From Egibacter rhizosphaerae (GTDB lineage: Bacteria; Actinomycetota; Nitriliruptoria; Euzebyales; Egibacteraceae), in assembly GCF_004322855.1 (NCBI RefSeq), contig NZ_CP036402.1, forward strand, positions 4,496,001 through 4,560,000: 64,000 nt of DNA, written 5' to 3'. Of this stretch, positions 25,484 to 33,701 are shown piece after piece (position 1 is the stretch's first letter; the number at the start of each line of letters is the position of its first letter). The notes under the pieces were generated by a model. It saw nothing but the letters and a program-made list of their open reading frames with translations, was not told the DNA's origin and ran no database searches. The position numbers and the translations under genes are program-made.

Positions 25484-27393
25484 GCGCGGCACCCGGCACC
25501 GACCGGGCGGCCGAGGATCCCCGCCGCACAGGAGCGGGCATCGAGGCGCGCCGCACCGCGGGCGCCTGGCAGACGCTGCGGCGCGGCTTGGCCCTCGCGC
25601 CGCAGCTGCGACGCGGGCTCACCCTCACCCTGTTGCTCGCCGCGGTCGCCACCGCCGGCAAGCTCGTGGTGCCGATCGCGGTGCAGCAGACCATCGACGT
25701 CGGGCTCCTCGACCCCGACGGGCCGCGGCTCGGCTTCGTCGTCGCGGCGACGAGCGCGGCCGCGCTCACGCTCGCGGTGACCAGCAGCGCCCAGTACGCC
25801 ATGATCTCGCGCCTCGTGCGGGCGACCGAGACGGCGCTGGCTGCGCTGCGCGTGAAGGCCTTCCGGCACATCCACGACCTCTCGGTGCTGAGCCAGGCTG
25901 CCGAACAGCGGGGCTCGCTGGTCAGTCGGGTGACCAGCGACATCGACCAGATCAGCCGCTTCATGCAGTGGGGCGGGGTCATCATGCTGGTGAGCCTCGG
26001 TCAGCTGGTGCTCGCGACCGTGGCGATGCTCGTCTACTCCCCGCTGCTCGCGCTCGTCGTGCTCGCGTGCTTCGCGCCGCTGGCGCTCGTGTTGCGGTGG
26101 TTCCAGCGGCGCCTGTCCGCTGCCTACGATCGCGTTCGCCGCAAGGTCGGGGCCCTGCTGTCCGCGATCGCGGAGAGCGTGGTGGGCGCCTCCGTCGTCC
26201 GGGCGTACGGCATCGGCGACCGCACCACGCAGCGCATCGACCGTGCCGTCGAGGAGGAGTTCGACGCGACGTACCGCGCGGGGCGCTTCGCGGCGGGAAT
26301 GTTCGCCAGCGGCGAGGCGATCGCCGGTGTCGCGACCGGCCTCGTCATCGTCGTCGGGGTCCCCCTGGGGCTCGCCGGCGGTCTGGCGCCCGAGGGGGAG
26401 CCGTGGGTGGGCCGGCTCGCCGCGTTCACGTTCCTCGTGAACCTCTTCGTGCAGCCGATGCAGGTGGCAACGGAGGTCCTCGACCAGGCCCAGAAGGCGA
26501 TCAGTGGCTGGCGGCGGGTCATCGCCGTCCTCGACACCCCGCCCGACGTGGCCGATCCCGAGCGCCACCCGGTGACCGGCGATGCCTCCGGCGGAGGCGA
26601 CGCGCCGTCCGGGACGGCGGTCTCGGTCCCGCCCGGGCCGATCGCGGTGCGGTTCGATCACGTGTGGTTCCGCTACCCCACCGGCCCACCGGTGCTCCGC
26701 GACGTCGACCTGTCGATCGCGGCGCAGTCCCGGGTCGCGATCGTCGGGGAGACCGGATCGGGCAAGACCACCTTCGTGAAGCTGTTGACGCGGCTGATGG
26801 ACCCCACCGACGGCGAGGTGCGCGTCAACGGGGTCGCCCTGCCCGACGTCGGGTTCTCCAGCCTGCGGCGAAGGCTGGTCATGGTGCCTCAGGACGGGTT
26901 CCTGTTCGATGCCTCCATCGCGGACAACGTCCGGTACGGCCGCCCGAGCGCCACCGACGAGGACGTCGAGGTGGCCTTCACCGAGCTCGGCCTCGCCGAC
27001 TGGCTCGAGCGCCAGTCCGACGGGCCCGCGACCCCCGTGGGCGAGCGGGGCGAGGCGCTGTCGACCGGTGAGCGCCAACTGGTCGCGCTCGCGCGGGCGT
27101 ACGTCGCCGACCCCGACCTGCTCGTGCTCGACGAGGCAACGAGCGCGGTCGACCCGGGGACCGAGGTGCGGATCCAGCGCGCGCTCGAGAGCGTCACCAG
27201 GGGTCGGACGGCGCTGTCGATCGCCCATCGCCTGTCGACCGCCGAAGCCGCCGACGAGATCGTCGTGTTCGATGCCGGCCGGATCGTACAGCGCGGTTCC
27301 CACGACGCGCTGCTGGAGGACCCTGACGGCGTGTACGCCGGGCTGCACGCCAGCTGGGTCGCGGGCACCCGGGCCGCCGTCGACCCCCGTTGA
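25480..27393 (+). CDS. ABC exporter half-transporter B (catalytic partner)
   Basis: 637 residues with six transmembrane helices (about 45-345) and a nucleotide-binding domain (about 385-620). Walker A GETGSGKTT, Walker B VLDEATSAVD with the catalytic Glu, and H-loop SIAHRLST are intact, but the signature is LSTGE rather than LSGGQ. In a heterodimer this signature faces the Walker A/B of half A, so one composite site is degenerate and the other active. ATG 25480 overlaps the upstream stop, so the subunits are translated 1:1. Such pairs export lipids, peptides or drugs; the cargo is unknown. Confidence 0.85.
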   Translation: MSAAPGTDRAAEDPRRTGAGIEARRTAGAWQTLRRGLALAPQLRRGLTLTLLLAAVATAGKLVVPIAVQQTIDVGLLDPDGPRLGFVVAATSAAALTLAVTSSAQYAMISRLVRATETALAALRVKAFRHIHDLSVLSQAAEQRGSLVSRVTSDIDQISRFMQWGGVIMLVSLGQLVLATVAMLVYSPLLALVVLACFAPLALVLRWFQRRLSAAYDRVRRKVGALLSAIAESVVGASVVRAYGIGDRTTQRIDRAVEEEFDATYRAGRFAAGMFASGEAIAGVATGLVIVVGVPLGLAGGLAPEGEPWVGRLAAFTFLVNLFVQPMQVATEVLDQAQKAISGWRRVIAVLDTPPDVADPERHPVTGDASGGGDAPSGTAVSVPPGPIAVRFDHVWFRYPTGPPVLRDVDLSIAAQSRVAIVGETGSGKTTFVKLLTRLMDPTDGEVRVNGVALPDVGFSSLRRRLVMVPQDGFLFDASIADNVRYGRPSATDEDVEVAFTELGLADWLERQSDGPATPVGERGEALSTGERQLVALARAYVADPDLLVLDEATSAVDPGTEVRIQRALESVTRGRTALSIAHRLSTAEAADEIVVFDAGRIVQRGSHDALLEDPDGVYAGLHASWVAGTRAAVDPR

Positions 27394-27410
27394 GGCGCTC
27401 GCGTCCGGTG

Positions 27411-27430
27411 GGTCCGATCGTGATCGGACC
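27411..27430 (+). terminator. Hairpin after the ABC exporter pair
   Basis: GGTCCGATCG/TGATCGGACC forms a 9-bp GC-rich stem 18 nt after the stop. There is no T-tract, as is usual in high-GC genomes. Confidence 0.5.
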
Positions 27431-27460
27431 GCTGCCCACCCGGTTGTGTGCTGACACGTC

Positions 27461-27469
27461 TGCTAGCCT
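27461..27469 (+). promoter_or_regulatory. Extended -10 box of peptide importer operon 1
   Basis: TGCTAGCCT fits TGN-TANNNT and lies about 190 nt before the binding-protein gene. It is the only promoter-like element I see in 27431-27661. The long leader shows no plausible upstream ORF. Confidence 0.35.
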
Positions 27470-27661
27470 CCGAGCCATGTAGGGGGTTGTCGACCGACGG
27501 TGATCCCGCGCGTCGAGGGTGCCGTGGCCGGCGTTGCCGAGCCCTCACGAGCACCAGCTGCTCCTGCCGGACGGGCGTTGCCCGGTCCCTCACGGACTTC
27601 GGCCGGCCCCCCAGTAGCTCACAACGGACGGTCACCCCGTCTGAGGAAGGACGAATGCCCC

Positions 27662-29374
27662 ATGCAGTCACGTCTCAGTGGCCACCTGCGGTGGCTCCTG
27701 CTGGTTGCCGCCCTCGCCCTCGTCGTCGCCGCGTGCGCGCCCGAGGACGATCCCGAGGAGGACCCCGACGACGACGTCGAGGTCGACGACGATCCCGACG
27801 AGGACGAACCCGACGAGGACGAGCCCGACGAGGAGGAGGACCCTGACGAGGAGGAGGACCCCGACGACGAGGCCGAGGCGCCCGACGGCGGCGAGTTCTC
27901 CATGTACCTCTGCGAGCCGGAGCGCCTGCTCTCGCAGGAGTCGAGCGAGGTCTGCGGCTCGCAGGTCCTCGACGTGCTGTTCACCGGCCTCGTCGCGTAC
28001 GACCCCGAGACCTCCGAGGTCGTCGAGGGCGGTATGGCCTCGTCGATCGAGAGCGACGACAACGTCGACTGGACCATCGAGATCGAGGAGGGGTGGGAGT
28101 TCCACAACGGTGAGGAGGTCACCGCCGACAACTACGTCGACGCGTGGAACTGGATGGCCGATCCCGAGAACGAGATGGGCAACGCCTCGTTCCTCGCCAC
28201 CGCGGGCTTCGAGGGCTACCAGGAGGTCGCCGACGGTGAGGCCGACGAGATGGCCGGCGTCGAGGTCGTCGACGACTACACCATCGAGGTGAGCCTCGTC
28301 GAGCCGTTCGGACCGTTCGAGCTGCTCATCGGCTACACCGGCTTCCATCCCCTGCCGGACGAGTTCTACGACATGGAGGCCACGGAGTTCGAGGAGGCGC
28401 CCATCGGCAACGGGCCCTACATGATGGACGGTGAGTGGGAGCGCGGCCAGCGGATCATGCTGGAGCGCTTCGACGACTACGGCGGCGAGCCCGCCAACGC
28501 CCAGGCCGTCGAGATGCGGATCTACGACGACGTCGGGACCGCGTACCTCGACTTCGAGGCAGGCGAGCTCGACATCCACGACGGCGTGCCGCCGGAGAGC
28601 CGCACCCAGGCCCTCGAGGAGTACGGCGATCGTGCGTTCGACAACGAGGTCTCGTCGTACGACTACCTCGGCTTCCCGACCTTCGTGGAGCCGTTCGACG
28701 ATCCCGACCTGCGCAAGGCGATCTCGCTCGCGATCGACCGCGAGTCGATCATCGACGTGATCTTCGAGGGTGCCCGGACGCCCGCGACGAGCGCGCTCCC
28801 GCCGATCCTGCCGGCACACCGTGACGGCGCCTGCGACTACTGCGAACACGACCCGGAGCGTGCCCAGGAGCTGTACGAGGGGACCGATGGCATCGACGGG
28901 ACCCTGGAGCTCTACTTCAACTCCGGCGCCGGCCACGAGGAGTGGATGGAGTCGGTCTCGCTGCAGCTCGAGGACACCCTCGGCATCGACGACATCGAGT
29001 TCAACAGCCTCGAGTTCGCCGAGTACCTGGAGCTGCACGACGCGCAGGAGGTCGAGGGGCCCTACCGCCTCGGCTGGGTCACCGTGTACCCGAGCCCGCA
29101 GTACTCGATGGAGCTGTACCTCGAGGACTCGCCCTCGAACTACGCGGGCTACGACGACCCCGAGTTCAACGATCTCATGGCCGAGGCGAACGCCACCGAA
29201 CCCGAGGAGGCCGACGAGATCTACCAGGAGGCCGAGGACATCCTGCTGGAGGACCTGCCGATCGCGCCGCTCTGGTACGGCCTCGACACCGTCGTGCACT
29301 CGGAGCGGGTCGACAACGTGATCGCGAATACCCGCACCTTCATCGAGGTCGCGGACGTCGAGGTCGTCGAGTAG
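27662..29374 (+). CDS. Oligopeptide/dipeptide ABC importer, substrate-binding lipoprotein 1
   Basis: Captures substrate, probably peptides, outside the membrane for the importer encoded next. 570 residues: signal helix 9-23, lipobox VVAAC (Cys25), then about 40 residues of nearly pure Asp/Glu/Pro linker. The SBP_bac_5 fold follows: VLDVLFTGLVAYDPETSEV, GWEFHNGEEVTADNYVDAWNW, IGNGPYMM and DLRKAISLAIDRESIIDVIF. A CDYCEHDPERAQELY segment holds a likely disulfide pair. ATG 27662 follows AGGAAGGA by 11 nt. A terminator-like hairpin after the gene should raise its level over the permeases. Confidence 0.9.
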   Translation: MQSRLSGHLRWLLLVAALALVVAACAPEDDPEEDPDDDVEVDDDPDEDEPDEDEPDEEEDPDEEEDPDDEAEAPDGGEFSMYLCEPERLLSQESSEVCGSQVLDVLFTGLVAYDPETSEVVEGGMASSIESDDNVDWTIEIEEGWEFHNGEEVTADNYVDAWNWMADPENEMGNASFLATAGFEGYQEVADGEADEMAGVEVVDDYTIEVSLVEPFGPFELLIGYTGFHPLPDEFYDMEATEFEEAPIGNGPYMMDGEWERGQRIMLERFDDYGGEPANAQAVEMRIYDDVGTAYLDFEAGELDIHDGVPPESRTQALEEYGDRAFDNEVSSYDYLGFPTFVEPFDDPDLRKAISLAIDRESIIDVIFEGARTPATSALPPILPAHRDGACDYCEHDPERAQELYEGTDGIDGTLELYFNSGAGHEEWMESVSLQLEDTLGIDDIEFNSLEFAEYLELHDAQEVEGPYRLGWVTVYPSPQYSMELYLEDSPSNYAGYDDPEFNDLMAEANATEPEEADEIYQEAEDILLEDLPIAPLWYGLDTVVHSERVDNVIANTRTFIEVADVEVVE

Positions 29375-29392
29375 TCGGCGCACCTCGACTCC

Positions 29393-29424
29393 CAGGGGGC
29401 GGCTCCGTTTCGGACCGCCCCCTG
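29393..29424 (+). terminator. Intercistronic terminator after binding protein 1
   Basis: CAGGGGGCGG (29393-29402) pairs with CCGCCCCCTG (29415-29424). The loop itself adds a TCCG/CGGA stem with one bulge, giving about 14 bp in total. Partial termination here would keep the binding protein in excess of the permeases. Confidence 0.65.
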
Positions 29425-29541
29425 CTCGTGCCATGATGGAGCCGATCTGTTGCCAGCCTGCACCGTTGGTGACGTCCGGGCGGTCCGCTGCGTGCGGGCC
29501 GCCGAACGCGACGCCGGCGGATACCCGACGACGGGGGTGAC

Positions 29542-30474
29542 GTGGGGCGCTACATCCTGCGCCGCCTGCTTCAGATGATCCCGGTGGTCATCGGCGCGAC
29601 GTTCCTGATCTACGCGATGAACTTCGCGCTGCCCGGTGATCCCGTGGCGGCCCTCGGCGGTGAACGACCGCTGCCCGAGGAGCAGCAGCAGCAGATCCGG
29701 GATCGCTACAACCTGGACGACCCGTTGCCAATCCAGTACGCGAAGTACATGGGCAACGTCGTCCAGGGTGATCTCGGCGAGAGCCTCGCGGTGCGGCGCG
29801 GCTCCGACGTCAGCGACATCATCGCCGACACTTGGCCGGTCACCGCGCGCCTGGCGATCGTGGCGTTCGCCTTCGAGATCGTGATCGGCATCGGAGCGGG
29901 CGTCGTTGCCGCCCTGCGCCGAGGCTCGTTCCTCGACAACCTCGTGCGCGGGTCGACGATCCTGATCGTGTCGATCCCGATCTTCGTGATCGGTCTCGTC
30001 GCGCAGATCGTGTTCGGGGTCAGGCTGGGCTGGTTCCCCGTTGCGGGCACCGGCGACGGCTGGATCAGCTACATCATGCCCGGGTTCGTGCTCGCCGCGA
30101 TCTCCTTGGCCTACCTGTCACGCATCACGCGCAACAGCCTGATGGAGAACCTGCGCGCGGACTACGTGCGCACCGCCACGGCGAAGGGCATGACCCGTCG
30201 CCGTGTGGTGGGGCGGCACGCCCTGCGCAACTCGCTGATCCCGGTGGTGACGTTCCTCGCCTTCGACCTCGGCACGTTGCTGAGCGGAACCATCGTCACC
30301 GAGGGGATCTTCAACCTCAACGGCATCGGGGGCGTGGCGTTCGACGCGATCCGCCAGCAGGACGGCACGGTCGTCGTGGGGATCGTGACGATGTTCGTGC
30401 TGATCTACGTGTTCGCCAACCTCGCCGTCGACATCCTCTACGCTGCGCTCGACCCTCGGATCCGCTATGACTGA
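29542..30474 (+). CDS. Peptide ABC importer permease 1B (DppB/OppB type)
   Basis: 310-residue inner-membrane permease with about six helices. The N-terminal YILRRLLQMIPVVIGATFLIY is the DppB hallmark; the EAA loop reads DYVRTATAKGMTRRRVVGRHALRNSLIPV; the protein ends in AALDPRIRYD. GTG 29542 is preceded by GGGGGTGAC. Its end overlaps the next permease gene by 8 bp. Confidence 0.9.
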   Translation: MGRYILRRLLQMIPVVIGATFLIYAMNFALPGDPVAALGGERPLPEEQQQQIRDRYNLDDPLPIQYAKYMGNVVQGDLGESLAVRRGSDVSDIIADTWPVTARLAIVAFAFEIVIGIGAGVVAALRRGSFLDNLVRGSTILIVSIPIFVIGLVAQIVFGVRLGWFPVAGTGDGWISYIMPGFVLAAISLAYLSRITRNSLMENLRADYVRTATAKGMTRRRVVGRHALRNSLIPVVTFLAFDLGTLLSGTIVTEGIFNLNGIGGVAFDAIRQQDGTVVVGIVTMFVLIYVFANLAVDILYAALDPRIRYD

Positions 30475-31384
30475 CCCCAGCGCCACGGGCCACTCGGGGA
30501 CGCAGGCGACCGAGCCGACCGGCGAATCGGTCGCCGAGGGCGCCAGCCTGTGGGGCGAGGCCTGGCGCGACCTCCGCAAGAGCCCCGTCTTCGTCCTGCC
30601 GGTTGTGCTCATCGTCCTCTTCACGGTGATCGCCATCTGGCCGCAGTGGTTCACCGACATGGGACCGCGCACGTGCGACCTCGCCCGCTCGGCCGATCCC
30701 CCGGAGGCGGGCCACTGGTTCGGGTTCGACCGTCAGGGTTGCGACCTCTACACGCGGGTCATCTTCTCCACCCGAGCGTCGCTGCTGATCGGCCTCATGG
30801 TGACCCTCGGCGCGCTCGCGATCGCGATGGTGCTCGGTTCCCTGTCGGGCTACTTCGGCGGGTGGCTGGACGGCCTCCTCGGGCGCATCGCCGACATTTT
30901 CTTCGGCATCCCGCTCGTGATCGGCGCGATCGTGCTGCTCACAGCGGTCGTCGATCGGGGCGTACTCCAGGTCTCGGGGGTCCTGATCCTGCTGGCCTGG
31001 CCGCCCATGTTCCGCCTCATGCGGTCGACGGTGCTGAGCGTGCGCGAGACCGACTACGTGCAGGCTGCCAAGGCCCTCGGCGCGGGGCACGTTCGGACCA
31101 TCCTGCGCCACGTCGTGCCGAACGCGATCGCGCCGGTCATCGCGTACGCCACCGTCTTCATGGGGGTCATCATCGGTGCGGAGGCCACGCTCACGTTCCT
31201 GGGCGCGGGGCTGCAGCTGCCGGCGCTGTCGTGGGGCGTGCTGCTCAGCAGCCCACCGGCGCGCGAGCTCCTCAACACCCCCCACCTGCTGCTGTTCCCG
31301 AGCCTCTTCGTGTCGCTCACGGTCCTCAGCTTCGTCCTCGCCGGTGACACGCTCCGAGACGCCCTGGACCCGAAGCTGCGATGA
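30467..31384 (+). CDS. Peptide ABC importer permease 1C (DppC/OppC type)
   Basis: 305 residues, with a cytoplasmic N-terminal tail of about 40. The GFDRQGCDLYTRVIFSTR motif is the DppC GTDxxGRDxxSR equivalent, with an added Cys that may pair with the Cys in RTCDLARSAD. The EAA loop reads DYVQAAKALGAGHVRTILRHVVPN. Six helices are predicted. It overlaps the upstream permease by 8 bp and the downstream ATPase gene by 4 bp (ATGA), so all are coupled. Confidence 0.9.
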   Translation: MTDPSATGHSGTQATEPTGESVAEGASLWGEAWRDLRKSPVFVLPVVLIVLFTVIAIWPQWFTDMGPRTCDLARSADPPEAGHWFGFDRQGCDLYTRVIFSTRASLLIGLMVTLGALAIAMVLGSLSGYFGGWLDGLLGRIADIFFGIPLVIGAIVLLTAVVDRGVLQVSGVLILLAWPPMFRLMRSTVLSVRETDYVQAAKALGAGHVRTILRHVVPNAIAPVIAYATVFMGVIIGAEATLTFLGAGLQLPALSWGVLLSSPPARELLNTPHLLLFPSLFVSLTVLSFVLAGDTLRDALDPKLR

Positions 31385-32436
31385 GCCTGACCCCCCCTAC
31401 CCCCCGCGCCAGTCACGACCGCGGCCCCGCCCGCCCGGGCGAACCGGTCCTGGAGGTCGAGGACCTGCACGTCGAGTTCCGCACGCCGCGTGCTGTTCTC
31501 CACGCCGTGAACGGGGTGAGCTGGTCGGTCGGGGCCGGCGAGACCCTGGCGATCCTCGGCGAGTCCGGCTCCGGCAAGAGCGTCAGCGCCCAGGCGATCA
31601 TGGGCATCATCGACTCGCCGCCCGGCTTCGTGACGCAGGGCTCCGTGCGCTTCCGCGGCCAGGACCTGTTCGCGATGTCCGAGGAGGAGCGTCGGCGTCG
31701 GCGCGGCGATGGCGTCGCGATGATCTTCCAGGACGCCCTCACCGCACTGAACCCGGTGTTCACCGTGGGCTGGCAGATCGCCGAGACCTTCCGGGTGCAC
31801 CGCGGGACGTCGAAGCGCGACGCGTTCGCGCGCGCCGCCGAGCTACTCGAGCGGGTGGGTATCCCGTCCCCCCACGAGCGCCTGCGCAGCTTCCCCCACG
31901 AGTTCTCCGGCGGGATGCGGCAGCGCGCGATGATCGCGATGTCCCTCGCCCTCGAGCCGGACGTGTTGATCGCCGACGAGCCGACCACCGCACTCGACGT
32001 GACGGTGCAGGCGCAGATCATGGACCTGCTCGAGGACCTGCAGGCCGACCTCGGCATGGGCATGGTGCTGATCACGCACGATCTGGCGGTCGTCGCCGAC
32101 ACGGCTGACCACGTGGCGGTCATGTACGCCGGGCGCATCGTGGAACAGGGGCCGGTCGACGCCGTGTTCAAGAACCCGGCGCACCCGTACACGCTCGGGC
32201 TCATGCGTTCCATCCCGCCGCTGGAGCGTCGCGAGAGCGAGCTCGACCCCATCCCGGGCACCCCGCCGAGCCCGGCCGCCATCCCGCCGGGGTGCCCCTT
32301 CCATCCCCGGTGCGCCTTCGCGAGGGACCTGTGCCGCTCCGAAGAGCCTCCGCTCGAGCCCGTGGCCGACCACCGTGCGAGCGCGTGTCACTTCACCGAG
32401 GAAGTCCTCGCTGAGGAGGTCCTGCGTGACTCTTGA
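31381..32436 (+). CDS. Peptide ABC importer ATPase 1D (DppD/OppD type)
   Basis: 351 residues. Walker A GESGSGKS, signature FSGGM, Walker [12 protein letters not shown] and H-loop LITHDLAV are intact. The C-terminal oligopeptide_HPY domain has the zinc/Fe-S-type cysteine set ([15 protein letters not shown], then SACHF). It pairs with the DppF-type subunit encoded next, which starts 11 bp before this stop. Confidence 0.92.
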   Translation: MSLTPPTPRASHDRGPARPGEPVLEVEDLHVEFRTPRAVLHAVNGVSWSVGAGETLAILGESGSGKSVSAQAIMGIIDSPPGFVTQGSVRFRGQDLFAMSEEERRRRRGDGVAMIFQDALTALNPVFTVGWQIAETFRVHRGTSKRDAFARAAELLERVGIPSPHERLRSFPHEFSGGMRQRAMIAMSLALEPDVLIADEPTTALDVTVQAQIMDLLEDLQADLGMGMVLITHDLAVVADTADHVAVMYAGRIVEQGPVDAVFKNPAHPYTLGLMRSIPPLERRESELDPIPGTPPSPAAIPPGCPFHPRCAFARDLCRSEEPPLEPVADHRASACHFTEEVLAEEVLRDS

Positions 32437-33457
32437 CCTCGGCGGCAGCCAGCCGCTCCTCTCCGTACGGGGGCTCACGAAGCACTTCCCGCTGACCCGT
32501 GGGATCGTGTTCCGGCGACAGGTGGGCACGGTCCGCGCGGTCGACGGGGTGAGCTTCGACCTCGCGCCGGGTGAAACGCTCGGGCTGGTCGGCGAGTCCG
32601 GCTGCGGCAAGTCCACCACGGCTCGGGTGCTGCTGCGCCTCATCGAGCCGACCTCGGGTGAGGCCCACTACCGGGGCACCGACATCTTCCGAATGTCGAC
32701 GCGCGAGCTGCGGCGTATGCGCCGCGACGTTCAGATCATCTTCCAGGACCCCTACGCGTCGCTCGATCCCCGCATGACGGTCGGCAAGATCATCGGTGAG
32801 GGATGGGAGATCCACCCCGACGTCGTGCCGCGCAACCGCCGGAAGCAGGAGATCGGCGATCTCCTGGAGCGGGTGGGACTCGAGCGCAGCCACGCGGATC
32901 GCTTTCCCCACCAGTTCTCCGGTGGCCAGCGTCAGCGCATCGGGATCGCCCGTGCCCTCGCCCTGCGCCCCGAGGTGCTCCTGCTTGACGAGCCGGTCTC
33001 GGCCCTCGACGTGTCCGTGCAGGCACAGGTCATCAACCTGCTCGAGGAACTGCAGGCCGACTACGGGTTCGCCGCGCTGTTCATCGCGCACGATCTCTCG
33101 GTGGTCCGCCACATCTCCGACCGCGTCGCGGTCATGTACCTCGGGCGGATCGTCGAGACGGGCGACAGCGACGAGATCTACGAGCGCCCGACCCATCCGT
33201 ACACTCAGGCGCTGTTGTCGGCGGTCCCGTCGCCGGATCCGACGGTGACCCGCCGCGAGCGGATCCGCCTCGAGGGCGACGTGCCGAGCCCCGCCAATCC
33301 GCCGAGCGGCTGCTCGTTCCGGACCCGGTGCTGGAAGGCCGATTCGCGCTGCGCCGAGGAGGATCCGGAGCTGATCGACCGCTTCGGGCACGGTCACCCC
33401 AGCGCCTGCCACTACGCGGAGCTCGCCGACGTTCTCGGCACCACCGACCGTCGCTGA
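32426..33457 (+). CDS. Peptide ABC importer ATPase 1F (DppF/OppF type)
   Basis: 343 residues with intact Walker [10 protein letters not shown], signature FSGGQ, Walker [12 protein letters not shown] and H-loop FIAHDLSV. The C-terminal HPY domain has [15 protein letters not shown] and SACHY. GTG 32426 is set by a GAGGAGGT Shine-Dalgarno sequence (32413-32420). It closes importer operon 1; no clear hairpin follows. Confidence 0.92.
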   Translation: MTLDLGGSQPLLSVRGLTKHFPLTRGIVFRRQVGTVRAVDGVSFDLAPGETLGLVGESGCGKSTTARVLLRLIEPTSGEAHYRGTDIFRMSTRELRRMRRDVQIIFQDPYASLDPRMTVGKIIGEGWEIHPDVVPRNRRKQEIGDLLERVGLERSHADRFPHQFSGGQRQRIGIARALALRPEVLLLDEPVSALDVSVQAQVINLLEELQADYGFAALFIAHDLSVVRHISDRVAVMYLGRIVETGDSDEIYERPTHPYTQALLSAVPSPDPTVTRRERIRLEGDVPSPANPPSGCSFRTRCWKADSRCAEEDPELIDRFGHGHPSACHYAELADVLGTTDRR

Positions 33458-33509
33458 GGCGAACACGGGGCCGTCGATGGTCGCTCCCTAACCGTTCCGT
33501 GACTGATGC

Positions 33510-33541
33510 TTGACACGCTCCTGACGTCCGTCTGATACCCT
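33510..33541 (+). promoter_or_regulatory. Promoter of peptide importer operon 2
   Basis: A consensus -35 TTGACA (33510-33515) and an extended -10 TGATACCCT (33533-33541). The spacer to TACCCT is 20 nt, or 17 nt to TGATAC. A second CTGACG/TACTCA pair 17 nt apart overlaps downstream. The leader is about 150 nt. Confidence 0.45.
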
Positions 33542-33701
33542 CCTACTCATCTAGGAACCGCGCTGACGATCCCCCCGACCGTGTCGCGCTTCACCGTGAC
33601 GATTGCGGGTGTGCTCAGACGATTCGAGAGCTGCGCGCCCGGGGGTGGCTCGGTCCGGGGGCCGGCAGCGTTTGCCGTCAGGCCAACAGGAGGAGCGACA
33701 C

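Noticed and set aside
22628-25492. A 954-codon open frame opposite ppk1 and the exporter gene
   Set aside because: It spans two real genes on the other strand and has no domain; high GC removes stop codons.
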